NCBI GenBank assembly: GCA_017983515.1
Contig: JAGOBF010000001.1
Span: 121,192-185,191, forward strand
From: Promineifilum sp.
GTDB taxonomy: Bacteria; Chloroflexota; Anaerolineae; Promineifilales; Promineifilaceae
Length of the DNA: 64,000 bases
Direction: 5' to 3'
In this document: positions 35,963 through 45,296 of the stretch, one piece after another
How the letters are laid out: the number at the start of each line of letters is the position of its first letter
How positions within the stretch are numbered: position 1 is the first letter of the stretch
The notes under the pieces: model-generated
What the model was told of the DNA's origin: nothing
Database searches by the model: none
Seen by the model: only the letters and a program-made list of their open reading frames with translations
Translations under genes and position numbers: made by a program

Positions 35963-37369
35963 TCAGATGGTATGAACCTTGATCAGATTGGTATGGCCCG
36001 ACACGCGGAAAGGCACGCCGGCCGTAATCACGACCCGCCGCCCGGCCTCCAGCCCATAGTTGCGCAAGACCCTGGCCGTTTCCTCCAGCATGGTATCCGT
36101 GTCCGTGAAGTCGGTTACCAGAAGCGTGTCCACGCCCCAGACCAGAGCCAGCCGCCGCTGGGTGTGCGCCGACGGCGAGACGGCCAGAATAGGGATGCGC
36201 GGCCGGAAGCGGGCGATCTGGCGCGCGGTGTGGCCGCTGAGCGTGGCGCTGGCGATGGCCGCCGCGTCGATCTCTTCGGCGATGGCGCAGCTGGCCCGAC
36301 CAATGGCCTCGGTCACCCCACCCGTCTGGCTGCTGCCCTCCAGCCGGGCGCGCCAAATGTCATAGGGCAGCGCGCGCTCCGTGATTTCGGCGATCTGCTT
36401 CATCATCAGTACCGACTCCACCGGATATTTCCCGGTAGCCGTCTCGCCGGAGAGCATGACCGCGTCGGTGCCGTCCAGGATGGCATTAGCGACGTCGCTG
36501 GCCTCGGCCCGCGTCGGTCGCGGGTGTTCCACCATCGACTGCAACATCTGGGTGGCGGTGATGACCGGCTTGCCCGCCTCGTTGCAGACGGCGATGATGC
36601 GCTTCTGCAACAGGGGCAGCTCTTGCGGCGCCATCTCGATGCCCAGATCGCCCCGCGCCACCATGATGCCATCGGCCGCGTCGCGGATCGCCAGGAGGTT
36701 GTCGATGGCCTCGCTCTTCTCTACTTTGGCGATAATCGGGATCTGGCGCGGCTTGTGCTCCATCAGATCGCGCAGTTCCTGAATATCATAGGCGGTGCGC
36801 ACGAAGGACAGCGCCACGTAATCGAAATCCAGTTCGCAGATGAGTTCCAGATCGTCCCGATCTTTGTCTGACAGGCAGGAAATGGGCAGGTCGACGCCCG
36901 GGGCATTCACCCCCTTGCGCGATTCGAGTAGCCCGGCGACGGTGACGATCACCCGCAGGGTATCGTCTCGTTTCTCGGCCACAGTAAACTCGACCTCGCC
37001 ATCGCCAATCACCAGGCGATCGCCCGGCTGAGCGGCGGCGATCAGGTCGGGATGGGGCAAGTGGATCATGGCCGGTTGGCCGGGATGGGGGGTCAGGACG
37101 ATCTCCTCACCGGGCGACAACATCATGCCGCCGGCCTTGACATGGCCCAGACGCAGCTTGGGGCCTTGCAGGTCGCCCAGAATGGCCAGCACCTTGCCTT
37201 CCTGGGCTGCCACCTCGCGTAACAGGGCCGCCGTTTTGGTGTGCGCCTCGTGATCCCCGTGGGAGAAATTGATCCGAGCAACGGTCATCCCCGCCTCCAG
37301 CATGCGCCGGATAGTCTCCGGGTTGGCCGAGCCGGGGCCGATAGTTGCGACGATCTTGGTGCGCGCCAT
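35963..37369 (-). CDS. pyk: pyruvate kinase
   Basis: Converts PEP and ADP to pyruvate and ATP, 468 aa. The N-terminal RTKIVATIGPGSANPETIRRML is followed by RINFSHGDHEAH with the nucleotide/K-binding residues, LGDLQGPKLRLG, KVEKSEAIDNL with the catalytic Lys, and MVARGDLGIEM with the Mg-binding Asp. The C-terminal alpha/beta regulatory domain is short. It has 27-bp spacing to the unknown upstream gene and about 20 bp to the phosphodiesterase gene, so pyk-glpQ-like-dgk-like probably form one operon. Confidence 0.97.
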   Translation of the reverse strand: MARTKIVATIGPGSANPETIRRMLEAGMTVARINFSHGDHEAHTKTAALLREVAAQEGKVLAILGDLQGPKLRLGHVKAGGMMLSPGEEIVLTPHPGQPAMIHLPHPDLIAAAQPGDRLVIGDGEVEFTVAEKRDDTLRVIVTVAGLLESRKGVNAPGVDLPISCLSDKDRDDLELICELDFDYVALSFVRTAYDIQELRDLMEHKPRQIPIIAKVEKSEAIDNLLAIRDAADGIMVARGDLGIEMAPQELPLLQKRIIAVCNEAGKPVITATQMLQSMVEHPRPTRAEASDVANAILDGTDAVMLSGETATGKYPVESVLMMKQIAEITERALPYDIWRARLEGSSQTGGVTEAIGRASCAIAEEIDAAAIASATLSGHTARQIARFRPRIPILAVSPSAHTQRRLALVWGVDTLLVTDFTDTDTMLEETARVLRNYGLEAGRRVVITAGVPFRVSGHTNLIKVHTI

Positions 37370-37396
37370 AGGGATTATCGAATGTCGACGGCAGGC

Positions 37397-38485
37397 TCAG
37401 GCTGCTGTGTCAAGGGTGATGCGGATTTCGTCGTTGTCGAGTCGTCGCGCGACGACCCGAATGCTGTCACTGTAGCCGAAGTTTTCCTCCAGCCACTCAT
37501 GGGCCTGTGGCCCCAACACCAGCCGGGCCTGGTCGCCGGGCTGCAACCGCCAGACACTGTTGTGGCGGTCCTGCCGTCCACCGAAGACGACGGTCACGTC
37601 GCGTGTTTCCATGCGGTTGCTGCTGGCGAAGAACGGCCAGTGGGCCGCGGTCATGTTGATGAATCCGCGCCGGATGTGCAGCGGTTTCAACTCGGCCACG
37701 TAAGTGAAGCTGTCGGCCATGGCCTTGATGCTGCCGGTGATGGCTTGCTCGCCGACCGGCGTCTCTTCGACATCGGTCGCCCGGCGTGTCCGGCCCGATG
37801 CCCGTGACGACCGGCCCTTTTTGGTCTTCTTGCCGGTGAAGAGGCGCAGCGTCGGCATCAGGGTGGCGATCAGATCGGCCGAGATGTCGATAACGGCCAG
37901 GCCCATGGCCGCCACGCGCTCCGAGGGAATGCGCAGACTCAGGTAGACCGGCGTCGTCCACTTGTCTTCTTCATTCAAATAAGCCGCGCGATTGAAGACC
38001 TCGGTAATTTGCTCTTCGGTCAGGTTGTTGATGCTGTCCTTGAACAGATCCAGATGGTGAGCGCCTTCGCCGCTTTCGGAATCTACCTGCATCTGCTGCA
38101 CGCGCAGGGTCCAGTTGGGATCGAGTTGGCTCAGGACATGATGGGCGGCGGCGGGGTCCTTGTTGACGGCCGCCAATCCCTTGGATAACAACGTTCGGCC
38201 CATAATCCCCATCTGTATTTCCAGACTCATCGGCCGCGCATTAAAGGCGATATAGGCATCCGCGTCATAGGTTTCGCCGGTCGCCAGATAGACGTTCTGG
38301 TTCTCCGGGCTGAGGCCGCGCAGCGGAAAGTCGGCCCGACTGTCGGGCGGCAAACGCAAATAGAGCGCGTCGATAAACAGCTGCAACTGGGCCAAGGCGT
38401 ATTTCAGGGCATTTTCTTCCCCCGCCCAGCCAAATGCCGAAAAGACAGGCATTGTCAGGCCGGAGAACTCTTTTGATGTTTGCAT
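37397..38485 (-). CDS. uncharacterised protein upstream of pyruvate kinase
   Basis: A 362-aa soluble protein with no signal peptide or membrane helix. The N-terminal half is alpha-rich (GEENALKYALAQLQLFIDALYLRLPPDSRADFPLRGL), with YDADAYIAFNARPMSLEIQMGIM suggesting a SUFU- or DUF-type alpha/beta fold. A basic linker KKTKKGRSSRASGRTRRATD is at about residues 220-240. The C-terminal part has YVAELKPLHIRRGFINMTAAHWPFFA. I do not recognise a family. It lies 27 bp before pyk with a good promoter at 38567-38594, so it is probably the first gene of that operon. Confidence 0.75.
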   Translation of the reverse strand: MQTSKEFSGLTMPVFSAFGWAGEENALKYALAQLQLFIDALYLRLPPDSRADFPLRGLSPENQNVYLATGETYDADAYIAFNARPMSLEIQMGIMGRTLLSKGLAAVNKDPAAAHHVLSQLDPNWTLRVQQMQVDSESGEGAHHLDLFKDSINNLTEEQITEVFNRAAYLNEEDKWTTPVYLSLRIPSERVAAMGLAVIDISADLIATLMPTLRLFTGKKTKKGRSSRASGRTRRATDVEETPVGEQAITGSIKAMADSFTYVAELKPLHIRRGFINMTAAHWPFFASSNRMETRDVTVVFGGRQDRHNSVWRLQPGDQARLVLGPQAHEWLEENFGYSDSIRVVARRLDNDEIRITLDTAA

Positions 38486-38566
38486 AAATTTACTCAGGTG
38501 GTTAGACCGCTAATCGGGGCGAATTAAGCGTCGCTCCAATGGAGGTGGTGTTCCCGTATTAAATTG

Positions 38567-38594
38567 ATACTAGCCCAGCTACGCCAATTGTCAA
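38567..38594 (-). promoter_or_regulatory. sigma-70-type promoter of the unknown gene-pyk operon
   Basis: On the minus strand the exact TTGACA (38594-38589) and TAGTAT (38572-38567) are 16 bp apart. It is about 80 bp upstream of the ATG at 38485. The rest of the 38486-38736 gap shows no gene. Confidence 0.65.
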
Positions 38595-38736
38595 GCTCAA
38601 ACACATGTCTATCAGGATTTTTCACGCTACGTACGTGCCGCGATGGAACCCCCGTATCGCCGCCCCGTACCCACATAACAGCGGCGCTGGGCCCTCCCCC
38701 GCCACCCAGGGCCATCGCGCGGCCGGAGTCGGTCGA

Positions 38737-40437
38737 TCATTTGATCCGGTAGCCCCCATCCTCATTGTTGAATATCCAGGCCACAATCGCACCGATCTCG
38801 ATGGTGTCCGGCAAATAGGTCTTCACCGTGACCGACGAAGTGCCGCGCGTGTGGAGCATGTGCTTGGTGCGCAACATGCGCTCAAAGCGATCGTGCCAGA
38901 CCCGGAAATTGCTCGGCCGCAGATCGACCCAGCCCTTGGCCGCCCAGGCCTCGATGTAGCCCGCATTGACCTCCACCTCGCGATAGATGCTCTCCGGAAT
39001 GTTGAGCCGCGGCCCGCGCAGCAGGCAGTCGCCGTCGGGCGTCAGGATGGGCAGGCCGATGGAGGTGATCGTCGTGCGCAAATTCTCCTCTCTCTGGATG
39101 AAGTCATAGAGTGTGCGCGAGATCTCGGCCGGCGGCGTTTCCAGCACCTGTTGCAGCGTGCCGTAGTTGAGCTTTAGCAGGTGAGACTCATAGAGCAGCT
39201 TGGATAGCTCCGGCGGGCCGAGCTGCCCCAGGGCAACGCTGTGGCTTTCGGTCTCTTCCTCGATCCGCGCCAGCTTGTCGAGTGCCGCCTGTCGCAAGAC
39301 GCCCGCGCGGTAGCTGGGGTTGAGGATGCTGCTGTCGATGCCGGCGATGACATCATAGCCGGTGTTGCTGCCCTTGATCTCCAGCACGGCCTGCTCGGCG
39401 ATCTCCTCCGGGGTAATGAATTCCATCTGATAGGGATGGGTGATGGTCTCGAACTCGCCGCGTGCGAAGAAGCCGTTCTCGCCGGTATCGACCCCGGCCA
39501 TGTGGAGCTTTTCCAGCCGTTCGTAAGTGTTCTCGTCACCGCGCACCAGCAGCCGCTCGCCAAGGGGCTGCGCCTGGCTCTGGTAGCGAAACAGCGGCCG
39601 CCCGCGCTGTTTGACCGTCTTGTAAGCCACGCGCCGGTAGCCTATCATCGCGCCCGGCTTCAGCTCCTTCACCAATGGGCCGTTGGGCGTGCGGGCCATC
39701 AGGAACATCAGGCCGGTGTGGGCAAAGGCCACCGCCGTCTTGCTCATCAGCTTGAAGCTGGGCCGATCCTCGCTATGCGTGTAGGGAATATTGAGGCCCA
39801 TGCCGCCCGTGCCCGTCGTGCCGACCTTCAGGTAGAGGCGTGTGCCGCTCTCCGACATGGCCCGGTGAATGATCTGCACGTGGCGAATGAGCTGCGGTAG
39901 CGATTGCGAGATCAGCAGCGCGCTGATGTTTTGCTCCAGATCGCGGCCGATGACGGGCAGCGCCTCCAGATCCTGGTGATCGACGATCTGGTTTAGCTGG
40001 CCCAGCAGGTCGTGGGCCTGCTTGCTCAGCGCCTCGATGTCCTGATAGCTGATGGCGGTGGCCGAGTTGATGCAATCGACGATGACGTTGGGCTTGTATT
40101 GGCGGATGAGTTGGGCCAGTCCGGCGTGTTCATAAGCCTCGTCGAGGCCGCCAAACAGGTCCTGGTAGAGCGTGTCGCGCCGGGCGCGCGTCTGCAGCAG
40201 GCGGCGGCGGTTTTCCCCCATGAACTCATTGCGCACGAATACGTCGCCCCACGCGCCTATGAACTCGACGTTGCAGAACTCGCGTCGCGCGTCGTGGAGA
40301 AACTCGCGCACTTCGCCGCGGTAGAGGCTGGCGACGATGATGCGCGCCGGCTCCATCTCGCGGGCGATCTCGCGCACGATCTGCGAGCCGACAAGACCCG
40401 CGCCGCCGAGGACGAGGATACAGCGGTCGCCGTTCAT
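38737..40437 (-). CDS. large NAD(P)-binding Rossmann-fold protein of unknown substrate
   Basis: A 566-aa protein. Residues 1-25 form an NAD(P) motif (CILVLGGAGLVGSQIVREI) of the extended-SDR or saccharopine-dehydrogenase type. Continuing sequence has VIVDCINSATAISYQDIEALS and LYLKVGTTGTGGMGLNIPYTHSEDRPS, with MSKTAVAFAHTGLMFLMAR later, a catalytic-Lys-like region. The last 250 residues form a separate helical domain. The ATG at 40437 follows GGGGGGC at a usable distance; an ATG at 40449 is the alternative. I cannot name the substrate. It is a single gene ahead of tRNA-Val. Confidence 0.7.
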   Translation of the reverse strand: MNGDRCILVLGGAGLVGSQIVREIAREMEPARIIVASLYRGEVREFLHDARREFCNVEFIGAWGDVFVRNEFMGENRRRLLQTRARRDTLYQDLFGGLDEAYEHAGLAQLIRQYKPNVIVDCINSATAISYQDIEALSKQAHDLLGQLNQIVDHQDLEALPVIGRDLEQNISALLISQSLPQLIRHVQIIHRAMSESGTRLYLKVGTTGTGGMGLNIPYTHSEDRPSFKLMSKTAVAFAHTGLMFLMARTPNGPLVKELKPGAMIGYRRVAYKTVKQRGRPLFRYQSQAQPLGERLLVRGDENTYERLEKLHMAGVDTGENGFFARGEFETITHPYQMEFITPEEIAEQAVLEIKGSNTGYDVIAGIDSSILNPSYRAGVLRQAALDKLARIEEETESHSVALGQLGPPELSKLLYESHLLKLNYGTLQQVLETPPAEISRTLYDFIQREENLRTTITSIGLPILTPDGDCLLRGPRLNIPESIYREVEVNAGYIEAWAAKGWVDLRPSNFRVWHDRFERMLRTKHMLHTRGTSSVTVKTYLPDTIEIGAIVAWIFNNEDGGYRIK

Positions 40438-40590
40438 CGTGCCCCCCATAACGTAACCAGCGAATGAGAAACGAGTGCGCTCATCTATGACCTCAAATGC
40501 CCGGCGGACAGTGGGGTTCCGCCGGTGACAAGTTGTAGGAGATGCGGGATTGTCCCTCGTCGGGCGGCCGCAGGCAACCCGACCGGGAAT

Positions 40591-40615
40591 AAAAACAGCC
40601 GCGCGTGGCGGCTGT
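40591..40615 (-). terminator. intrinsic terminator of the tRNA-Val transcript
   Basis: On the minus strand ACAGCCG pairs with CGGCTGT over a 7-nt loop and is followed by TTTTTA. It lies 2 bp past the tRNA 3' end. Confidence 0.85.
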
Positions 40616-40617
40616 AG

Positions 40618-40691
<74 letters not shown>

Positions 40692-40768
40692 AACTTCTCC
40701 TGCACCGTGTCGCCTCCCGACCCCAATGCAGATAGAAATTATAACAGCCTTCGGGTGCGCGTCAACTC

Positions 40769-42724
40769 TTAGGGCGTCGTCGTGATGCCCACATCGTCGA
40801 CGAACAGACTGCTAAGGACGTTGTCGTCGAACTCGCCCAGAAAGGTAATGGTGACGGTGTCCCCGACGTAATCGACCAAATCGATCGACGCCTTGCGCCA
40901 TTGGCTTGTTTCTTCCCCCTCGCAAAGGCCGTGCACCTTCACAAGGTCATTATCGATAAACACACCGGCCACGTCAAAACCGCAGCCGTTGGTTTCGCCG
41001 GAGCGAATCTGGTAGTAGTAGCGCAGGTAGAGCGGCCCCGGCCCACTCAGGGTGACCGCCTGCGAAAAGCCTTGAGTCTCGTCGTTGGCGCCGCCCAACC
41101 AGGCCACATACTGCCCGGAACGGGGGCTGATCGCGCCGCCTGGCTCCAGAATGATGGCTCCAGTGGCGGCCTGCTCATTCACCTTCTCCGTCCAGTCCCC
41201 GTTAGCTCCCTTGTCGAAGTTGCCGTTTTTCAATTGTGGCAAGCCAACCAGGGTGGCGGTAGGCGTCGGCAGGGGCGTATTGGTTGGCTTTGCGGTGTTG
41301 GTCGGCTTCGGCGTATTTGTCCTCTGCGGCGTGGCCGTTGCTCCCGGTGTGTTCGTCGGCCGCGGCGTGGCCGTGGCCCCACGCGTGGGCGAAGGTTGCG
41401 GCGGCGCGCCCTGAAAGCGGTTCAGGATGACCGGCAGCCGCGCCCGGTCGGTCAGATTCGCGCCGCCCGGCTTCCAGTCAGGATAGTTACCGATAACGCC
41501 CAGGGAGTGCATGCCCGTACCGTCCAGGCGCATGATCCTGATTTCGGCCGGGGCGGTCGAATTGGACGAATATTCAAAGGCGATGTACTGGCCATCCGGC
41601 GACACGCCCGGCGAGCCGACAAATTGGGTCGTGAAGTTGGTCAGCTTGGTCAGCTTGTCGCCGGCCATGACGTACTTATACAGGTTGCTGTTTTCCTGGC
41701 CGAAACTGCCGCCGGTGACGGCGAAGACGAAGCCCGAGCCGTCGGGCAGCCAGTCGATACCTAAAAACAGCTGACTGCCGTCTTTTGTCACCAATTGTTG
41801 GCCGGGGTTGTTGGCCCCCGGTTTCACCAGCCAGATTGCGTCGAAGCCGGTGTAGAGCACATCGTTGTTGACCGGCGACCAGGCCAGGGCCGTGCCCGTC
41901 GCGCCCGATCCCTGGGCCGTCAGAAACTCGCTCTCGCCGGCGACCGGCGGATTGGAGCTGATCTGCTCCAGGATACCCTCGTAGAAAACATAGCCGATCT
42001 TGCCCCCGTCGGCGCGCCAGGTGGGGTTGCGGTTGCCCACGTTCTCATAGGAGTTGCCACTGGCCGAAATGACGAACGTACCGGATGCCGAGACCGTCGC
42101 GCCGGCCTGAACGTTGGCGGTGACGGCCGGGGCGATCCAGCGCGTATTCCCGTAGATGACGGTCACTTTCTGCGGGAAGTTACCCAGATCGGCCACGTTG
42201 TTCACCGTGACCGCTTTCGTCTCTCCCCCTCCGATGGTAACCGGCACAGCCTCCGGTGCGCCCTCCACATAGAGATAGAACAGAGAGATATTGCTGACCT
42301 GATTCGTTAGAGTGACTTTCACTGCGCCGCTGGGGTAACCAGCCAACTGCGGGCAGGCCGGGGAATTGGTGATGCGCTTCAGCCCGGTTCCGTCGCTCAG
42401 GATGGTGAAAATATCCTCGTCATGAATGGAACAGGCGAACTCATGGTCGGAGCCGAAAGCGATGGCTCCGCCGTCCGGCCGCCAGTCCAGCCCCTGCACG
42501 CCGGTCAGGCCTTCCAGCTCCGCCTCGTGCCACAGACGTCGGTCGTTCTGGCCGTTGGCATCGATCAGCCTGATTTCGCTCCCTTTGGAGTAGGCGATCA
42601 CGCCCGAGGGCTCCCCCTGGGCCGAAATCACCGCCGCTCCCAGAAGGATCAGCACGAGCAACGCCGAGAAGGCGACCGCCCATCGAACGGCCAGCCGCGG
42701 ATGGAACAATCGGGTGGGGAACAT
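40769..42724 (-). CDS. secreted beta-propeller surface protein with Thr/Pro stalk and C-terminal Ig/CBM-like domain
   Basis: A 651-aa exported protein. A membrane/signal helix is at residues 15-35 (AVAFSALLVLILLGAAVISAQ). A TolB/WD40-like propeller at about 38-440 has repeats such as LDWRPDGGAIAFGSD, PTWRADGGKIGYVF, LDWLPDGSGFVFAV and PGVSPDGQYIAFEYSS, interrupted by an inserted beta domain. A linker of TPRPTNTPGATATP-type repeats (about 450-505) follows, then a terminal beta-sandwich (NGNFDKGANGDWTE, LYLRYYYQIRSGETNGCGFDV) resembling a carbohydrate-binding module. GAGGAGG lies 5 nt before the ATG. It is a cell-surface binding or scaffold protein; the ligand is unknown. Confidence 0.8.
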   Translation of the reverse strand: MFPTRLFHPRLAVRWAVAFSALLVLILLGAAVISAQGEPSGVIAYSKGSEIRLIDANGQNDRRLWHEAELEGLTGVQGLDWRPDGGAIAFGSDHEFACSIHDEDIFTILSDGTGLKRITNSPACPQLAGYPSGAVKVTLTNQVSNISLFYLYVEGAPEAVPVTIGGGETKAVTVNNVADLGNFPQKVTVIYGNTRWIAPAVTANVQAGATVSASGTFVISASGNSYENVGNRNPTWRADGGKIGYVFYEGILEQISSNPPVAGESEFLTAQGSGATGTALAWSPVNNDVLYTGFDAIWLVKPGANNPGQQLVTKDGSQLFLGIDWLPDGSGFVFAVTGGSFGQENSNLYKYVMAGDKLTKLTNFTTQFVGSPGVSPDGQYIAFEYSSNSTAPAEIRIMRLDGTGMHSLGVIGNYPDWKPGGANLTDRARLPVILNRFQGAPPQPSPTRGATATPRPTNTPGATATPQRTNTPKPTNTAKPTNTPLPTPTATLVGLPQLKNGNFDKGANGDWTEKVNEQAATGAIILEPGGAISPRSGQYVAWLGGANDETQGFSQAVTLSGPGPLYLRYYYQIRSGETNGCGFDVAGVFIDNDLVKVHGLCEGEETSQWRKASIDLVDYVGDTVTITFLGEFDDNVLSSLFVDDVGITTTP

Positions 42725-42899
42725 GCGAGCCTCCTCAATCTCAAAGTCTGTCGCCGTTTAGTGAAGGGCAGGATAGGCGTTGGAAACCGATCAGCATGCG
42801 AACATTAGCCCAAAATGAGCGCGGTGTCACGACGCACTGTGTCAGCAGCGGTTGTGAGAAGCTGGCGAGACAACGGGGAAAAGGTCTAGAAATAAGAGA

Positions 42900-45119
42900 T
42901 TAACCACCCCACGGAAACGGCGTCGGCTCAATCCCATAGTACAACTCAACCACCCGCCGGAACAGCGGCGCGGCCACGTCCGACCCCTCGCCGGCGTTCT
43001 CCAAAATGACGGCGATCGCCAGTTCCGGCCCCTCGACCACACGGCCGTCGCTCGTCGTGAACGGCTCGGCCGGCGCGTAGCCGACGAACCAGGCGTGGGG
43101 CAGCCCCGGCGGCGCTTCGGCCGTGCCCGTCTTGCCCGCCACAGGCACGGACAGACCGATGAAGCGATGGGTGGCCGTACCGTTGGGGGCGTGGGTGACG
43201 TTCCACAGGCTCTCGCGCACCTGCCCAAGCTGCTCGGCCGACAGCGGCAACGTTCCGTTGACCTGCGGCGGCGGCATTTCCGCGGCCGCCGTGGGCGATT
43301 CGCCAATGCGGTCGACCAGCGTCGGCCGGTAGAGCGTGCCGCCGTTGGCGATGGCCGCGGCGATGTTGGCCATCTGCAGCGGCGTCACCTGCACATAGCC
43401 CTGGCCGATGGCCATGTTGACCGCGTCGCCCGTGGCCCAGCCCTCGCCGATGGTGTTGATCTTCCATTCCGGGTCGGGAATCAGCCCGGCCGACTCAGCA
43501 ATGCCCTGAATGCCCGTCGGCTGCCCCAGGCCGAATTCACGCGCGATACGCGGCAGCAAAGTGTTGTCCAGGCCGTCGATGGTGTAGCCCACGTCGTAGA
43601 AACAGGAGTTGCACGAAACCACCAGCGCCGTGCGCAGGCTGACCGTGCCGTGGCCGCCGCTGAGCCAGTCGTATTTGGTGAATTCGTCGCCCAACCGGTT
43701 CCATGAGCCGGTGCTGGTGTAGCGCGAGTCGGGTGTGTAGAGGCCGCTGTTAAGCGCAGCGGCATAGGTCACCAGCTTGAACGTCGAGCCGGCCGGGTAA
43801 GCTCCCTGAGTAGCCCGGTTCAGCAGCGGTTGACTGGGATCATTCAGCAGCGCGCTGACGGCCTGAGCGGAGTCCGGCCGCAGCGGGTCGAAGGCCTTGG
43901 GATCATAGGTCGGATAGGTTGCCAGTGCCCGCACCGCGCCGGTGTTCGGGTCGAGCACCGCCACTGCGCCGTAGTTGGCCGCCGGATGTGTGGCGATGGC
44001 GTCGGCCAGCGCTTGCTCCACAGCTGCCTGAAAACCCAGGTTGAGCGTCGTGTAGAGGCTGCGCGCCGGCTGCGGATCGCGATCAGCCACCACGTCGAGC
44101 ACCTGGCCCGCCGGGTCAACAACGCTCAGGATGCCGCCGCGGTCGCCATTGAGGTAATCCTCACCCCATGCCTCCAGCCCGGCGATGCCGACCATCTCGT
44201 CGCCGGTGAAGCCCTGCGCCTGGTAGTCGGCCAGTTCTTCGGGCGAGATGGAACCCATGTAGCCGATGACGTGGGCGGCCGAATTGGTGTCGGAATAGAG
44301 GCGCATTGTGCGCCGCTTGGGCGTCGCCAGCCCCTTGTCGAGATACGGCTCCAACGTCAGCGCATACTGCTGCAACTCCTCTTCGGCCAACACGCCGACG
44401 GGCACGTACCACTCCGGCAGGGCCGAGGCGTACTTCTCCTTGATCTTGTCCGGCGTCTGGCCCAGCGCCTGGCTCAGCGCGGCCAACAAACCCGCCTCGT
44501 CCTCGATGCGGCCCGGGATGACGGCCAGTTCATAGGCAGTGCCCTGATAGGCCAACGCCTGGCCCTCTATGTCATAGATATTGCCCCGCGAGGGGACGCG
44601 CGCCTCCAGCGTAAGCCGGTTACCGCCGCCCAGTTCGGGCAGGATAAGTCCCTCGTCCCACACGATCCCCCAGCGGCCCCCCTCATAAGCCAGCCGCGTC
44701 GAGTAGTCGCGCACGAGATCGCCCACGACGTCGGACGTCAGCGTGACACGAACGCCGAAATCGGCCGTGTCACCTTCGCGTAGTATCCCCAACGGCTGGG
44801 CATGGATCTCGCTGACGGCCGCCGTCCGCATGGCCTCCTCATAGCGTTGGATGAACGCCGCGCTGTCGACCAACCCCTGACTGGTGGGCGTCAGCAAACT
44901 GTACATACCCAGGTAGTCGCCGGTCTCCCAGGCGCGGTAGAAGGCGCGGGCATAGCCGGCCGGGTCTTCGGTAATGGGCAAAGCGGTGGCGGTGGCCGTC
45001 GGTTCGGCCGTCGGCGGCGCGTCGACGCGCGAATCGCGCAGGGCGGCCGTGCTGCCGCAGGCGACGGCGGCGATGAGCATGACCGGGAAAAGAAGCAGAA
45101 AATAGATTCTTGGTTTCAT
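42900..45119 (-). CDS. lipoprotein class B penicillin-binding protein (PBP2a/PbpA-like)
   Basis: Peptidoglycan transpeptidase of 739 aa. The N-terminus is a lipoprotein signal with lipobox LIAAVAC (Cys21). An NTF2-like (MecA-N) domain is at about 50-160, the dimerisation domain at about 175-345, and the transpeptidase domain from about 350, with the catalytic STFK (Ser445, Lys448), SCN (502-504) and KTG (662-664) triads all intact. Most class B PBPs are anchored by a plain transmembrane helix, so lipid anchoring is notable. No division or elongation genes adjoin; the gene is divergent from the AraC-DinB gene. Confidence 0.93.
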   Translation of the reverse strand: MKPRIYFLLLFPVMLIAAVACGSTAALRDSRVDAPPTAEPTATATALPITEDPAGYARAFYRAWETGDYLGMYSLLTPTSQGLVDSAAFIQRYEEAMRTAAVSEIHAQPLGILREGDTADFGVRVTLTSDVVGDLVRDYSTRLAYEGGRWGIVWDEGLILPELGGGNRLTLEARVPSRGNIYDIEGQALAYQGTAYELAVIPGRIEDEAGLLAALSQALGQTPDKIKEKYASALPEWYVPVGVLAEEELQQYALTLEPYLDKGLATPKRRTMRLYSDTNSAAHVIGYMGSISPEELADYQAQGFTGDEMVGIAGLEAWGEDYLNGDRGGILSVVDPAGQVLDVVADRDPQPARSLYTTLNLGFQAAVEQALADAIATHPAANYGAVAVLDPNTGAVRALATYPTYDPKAFDPLRPDSAQAVSALLNDPSQPLLNRATQGAYPAGSTFKLVTYAAALNSGLYTPDSRYTSTGSWNRLGDEFTKYDWLSGGHGTVSLRTALVVSCNSCFYDVGYTIDGLDNTLLPRIAREFGLGQPTGIQGIAESAGLIPDPEWKINTIGEGWATGDAVNMAIGQGYVQVTPLQMANIAAAIANGGTLYRPTLVDRIGESPTAAAEMPPPQVNGTLPLSAEQLGQVRESLWNVTHAPNGTATHRFIGLSVPVAGKTGTAEAPPGLPHAWFVGYAPAEPFTTSDGRVVEGPELAIAVILENAGEGSDVAAPLFRRVVELYYGIEPTPFPWGG

Positions 45120-45296
45120 GAACCCCTGATATCTTTATGATAGGGTGCCTATTATAGCGCCCACAAAAGGGGATGGGCCGGGAATTATGTATAGTTAATG
45201 TTGGTGGCAGTATAACGCCGGCAAAAGCTGCAAAATTCCAAACGGGGCAACGACGGTCAAGCAGCGCGATGCCTGTCGCGTTAGAATGATTGGTGA

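Noticed and set aside
35943-36356. Long N-terminal extension of the phosphodiesterase inside pyk
   Set aside because: It lies antisense-like in frame across pyk codons with Gly/Arg-rich noise.
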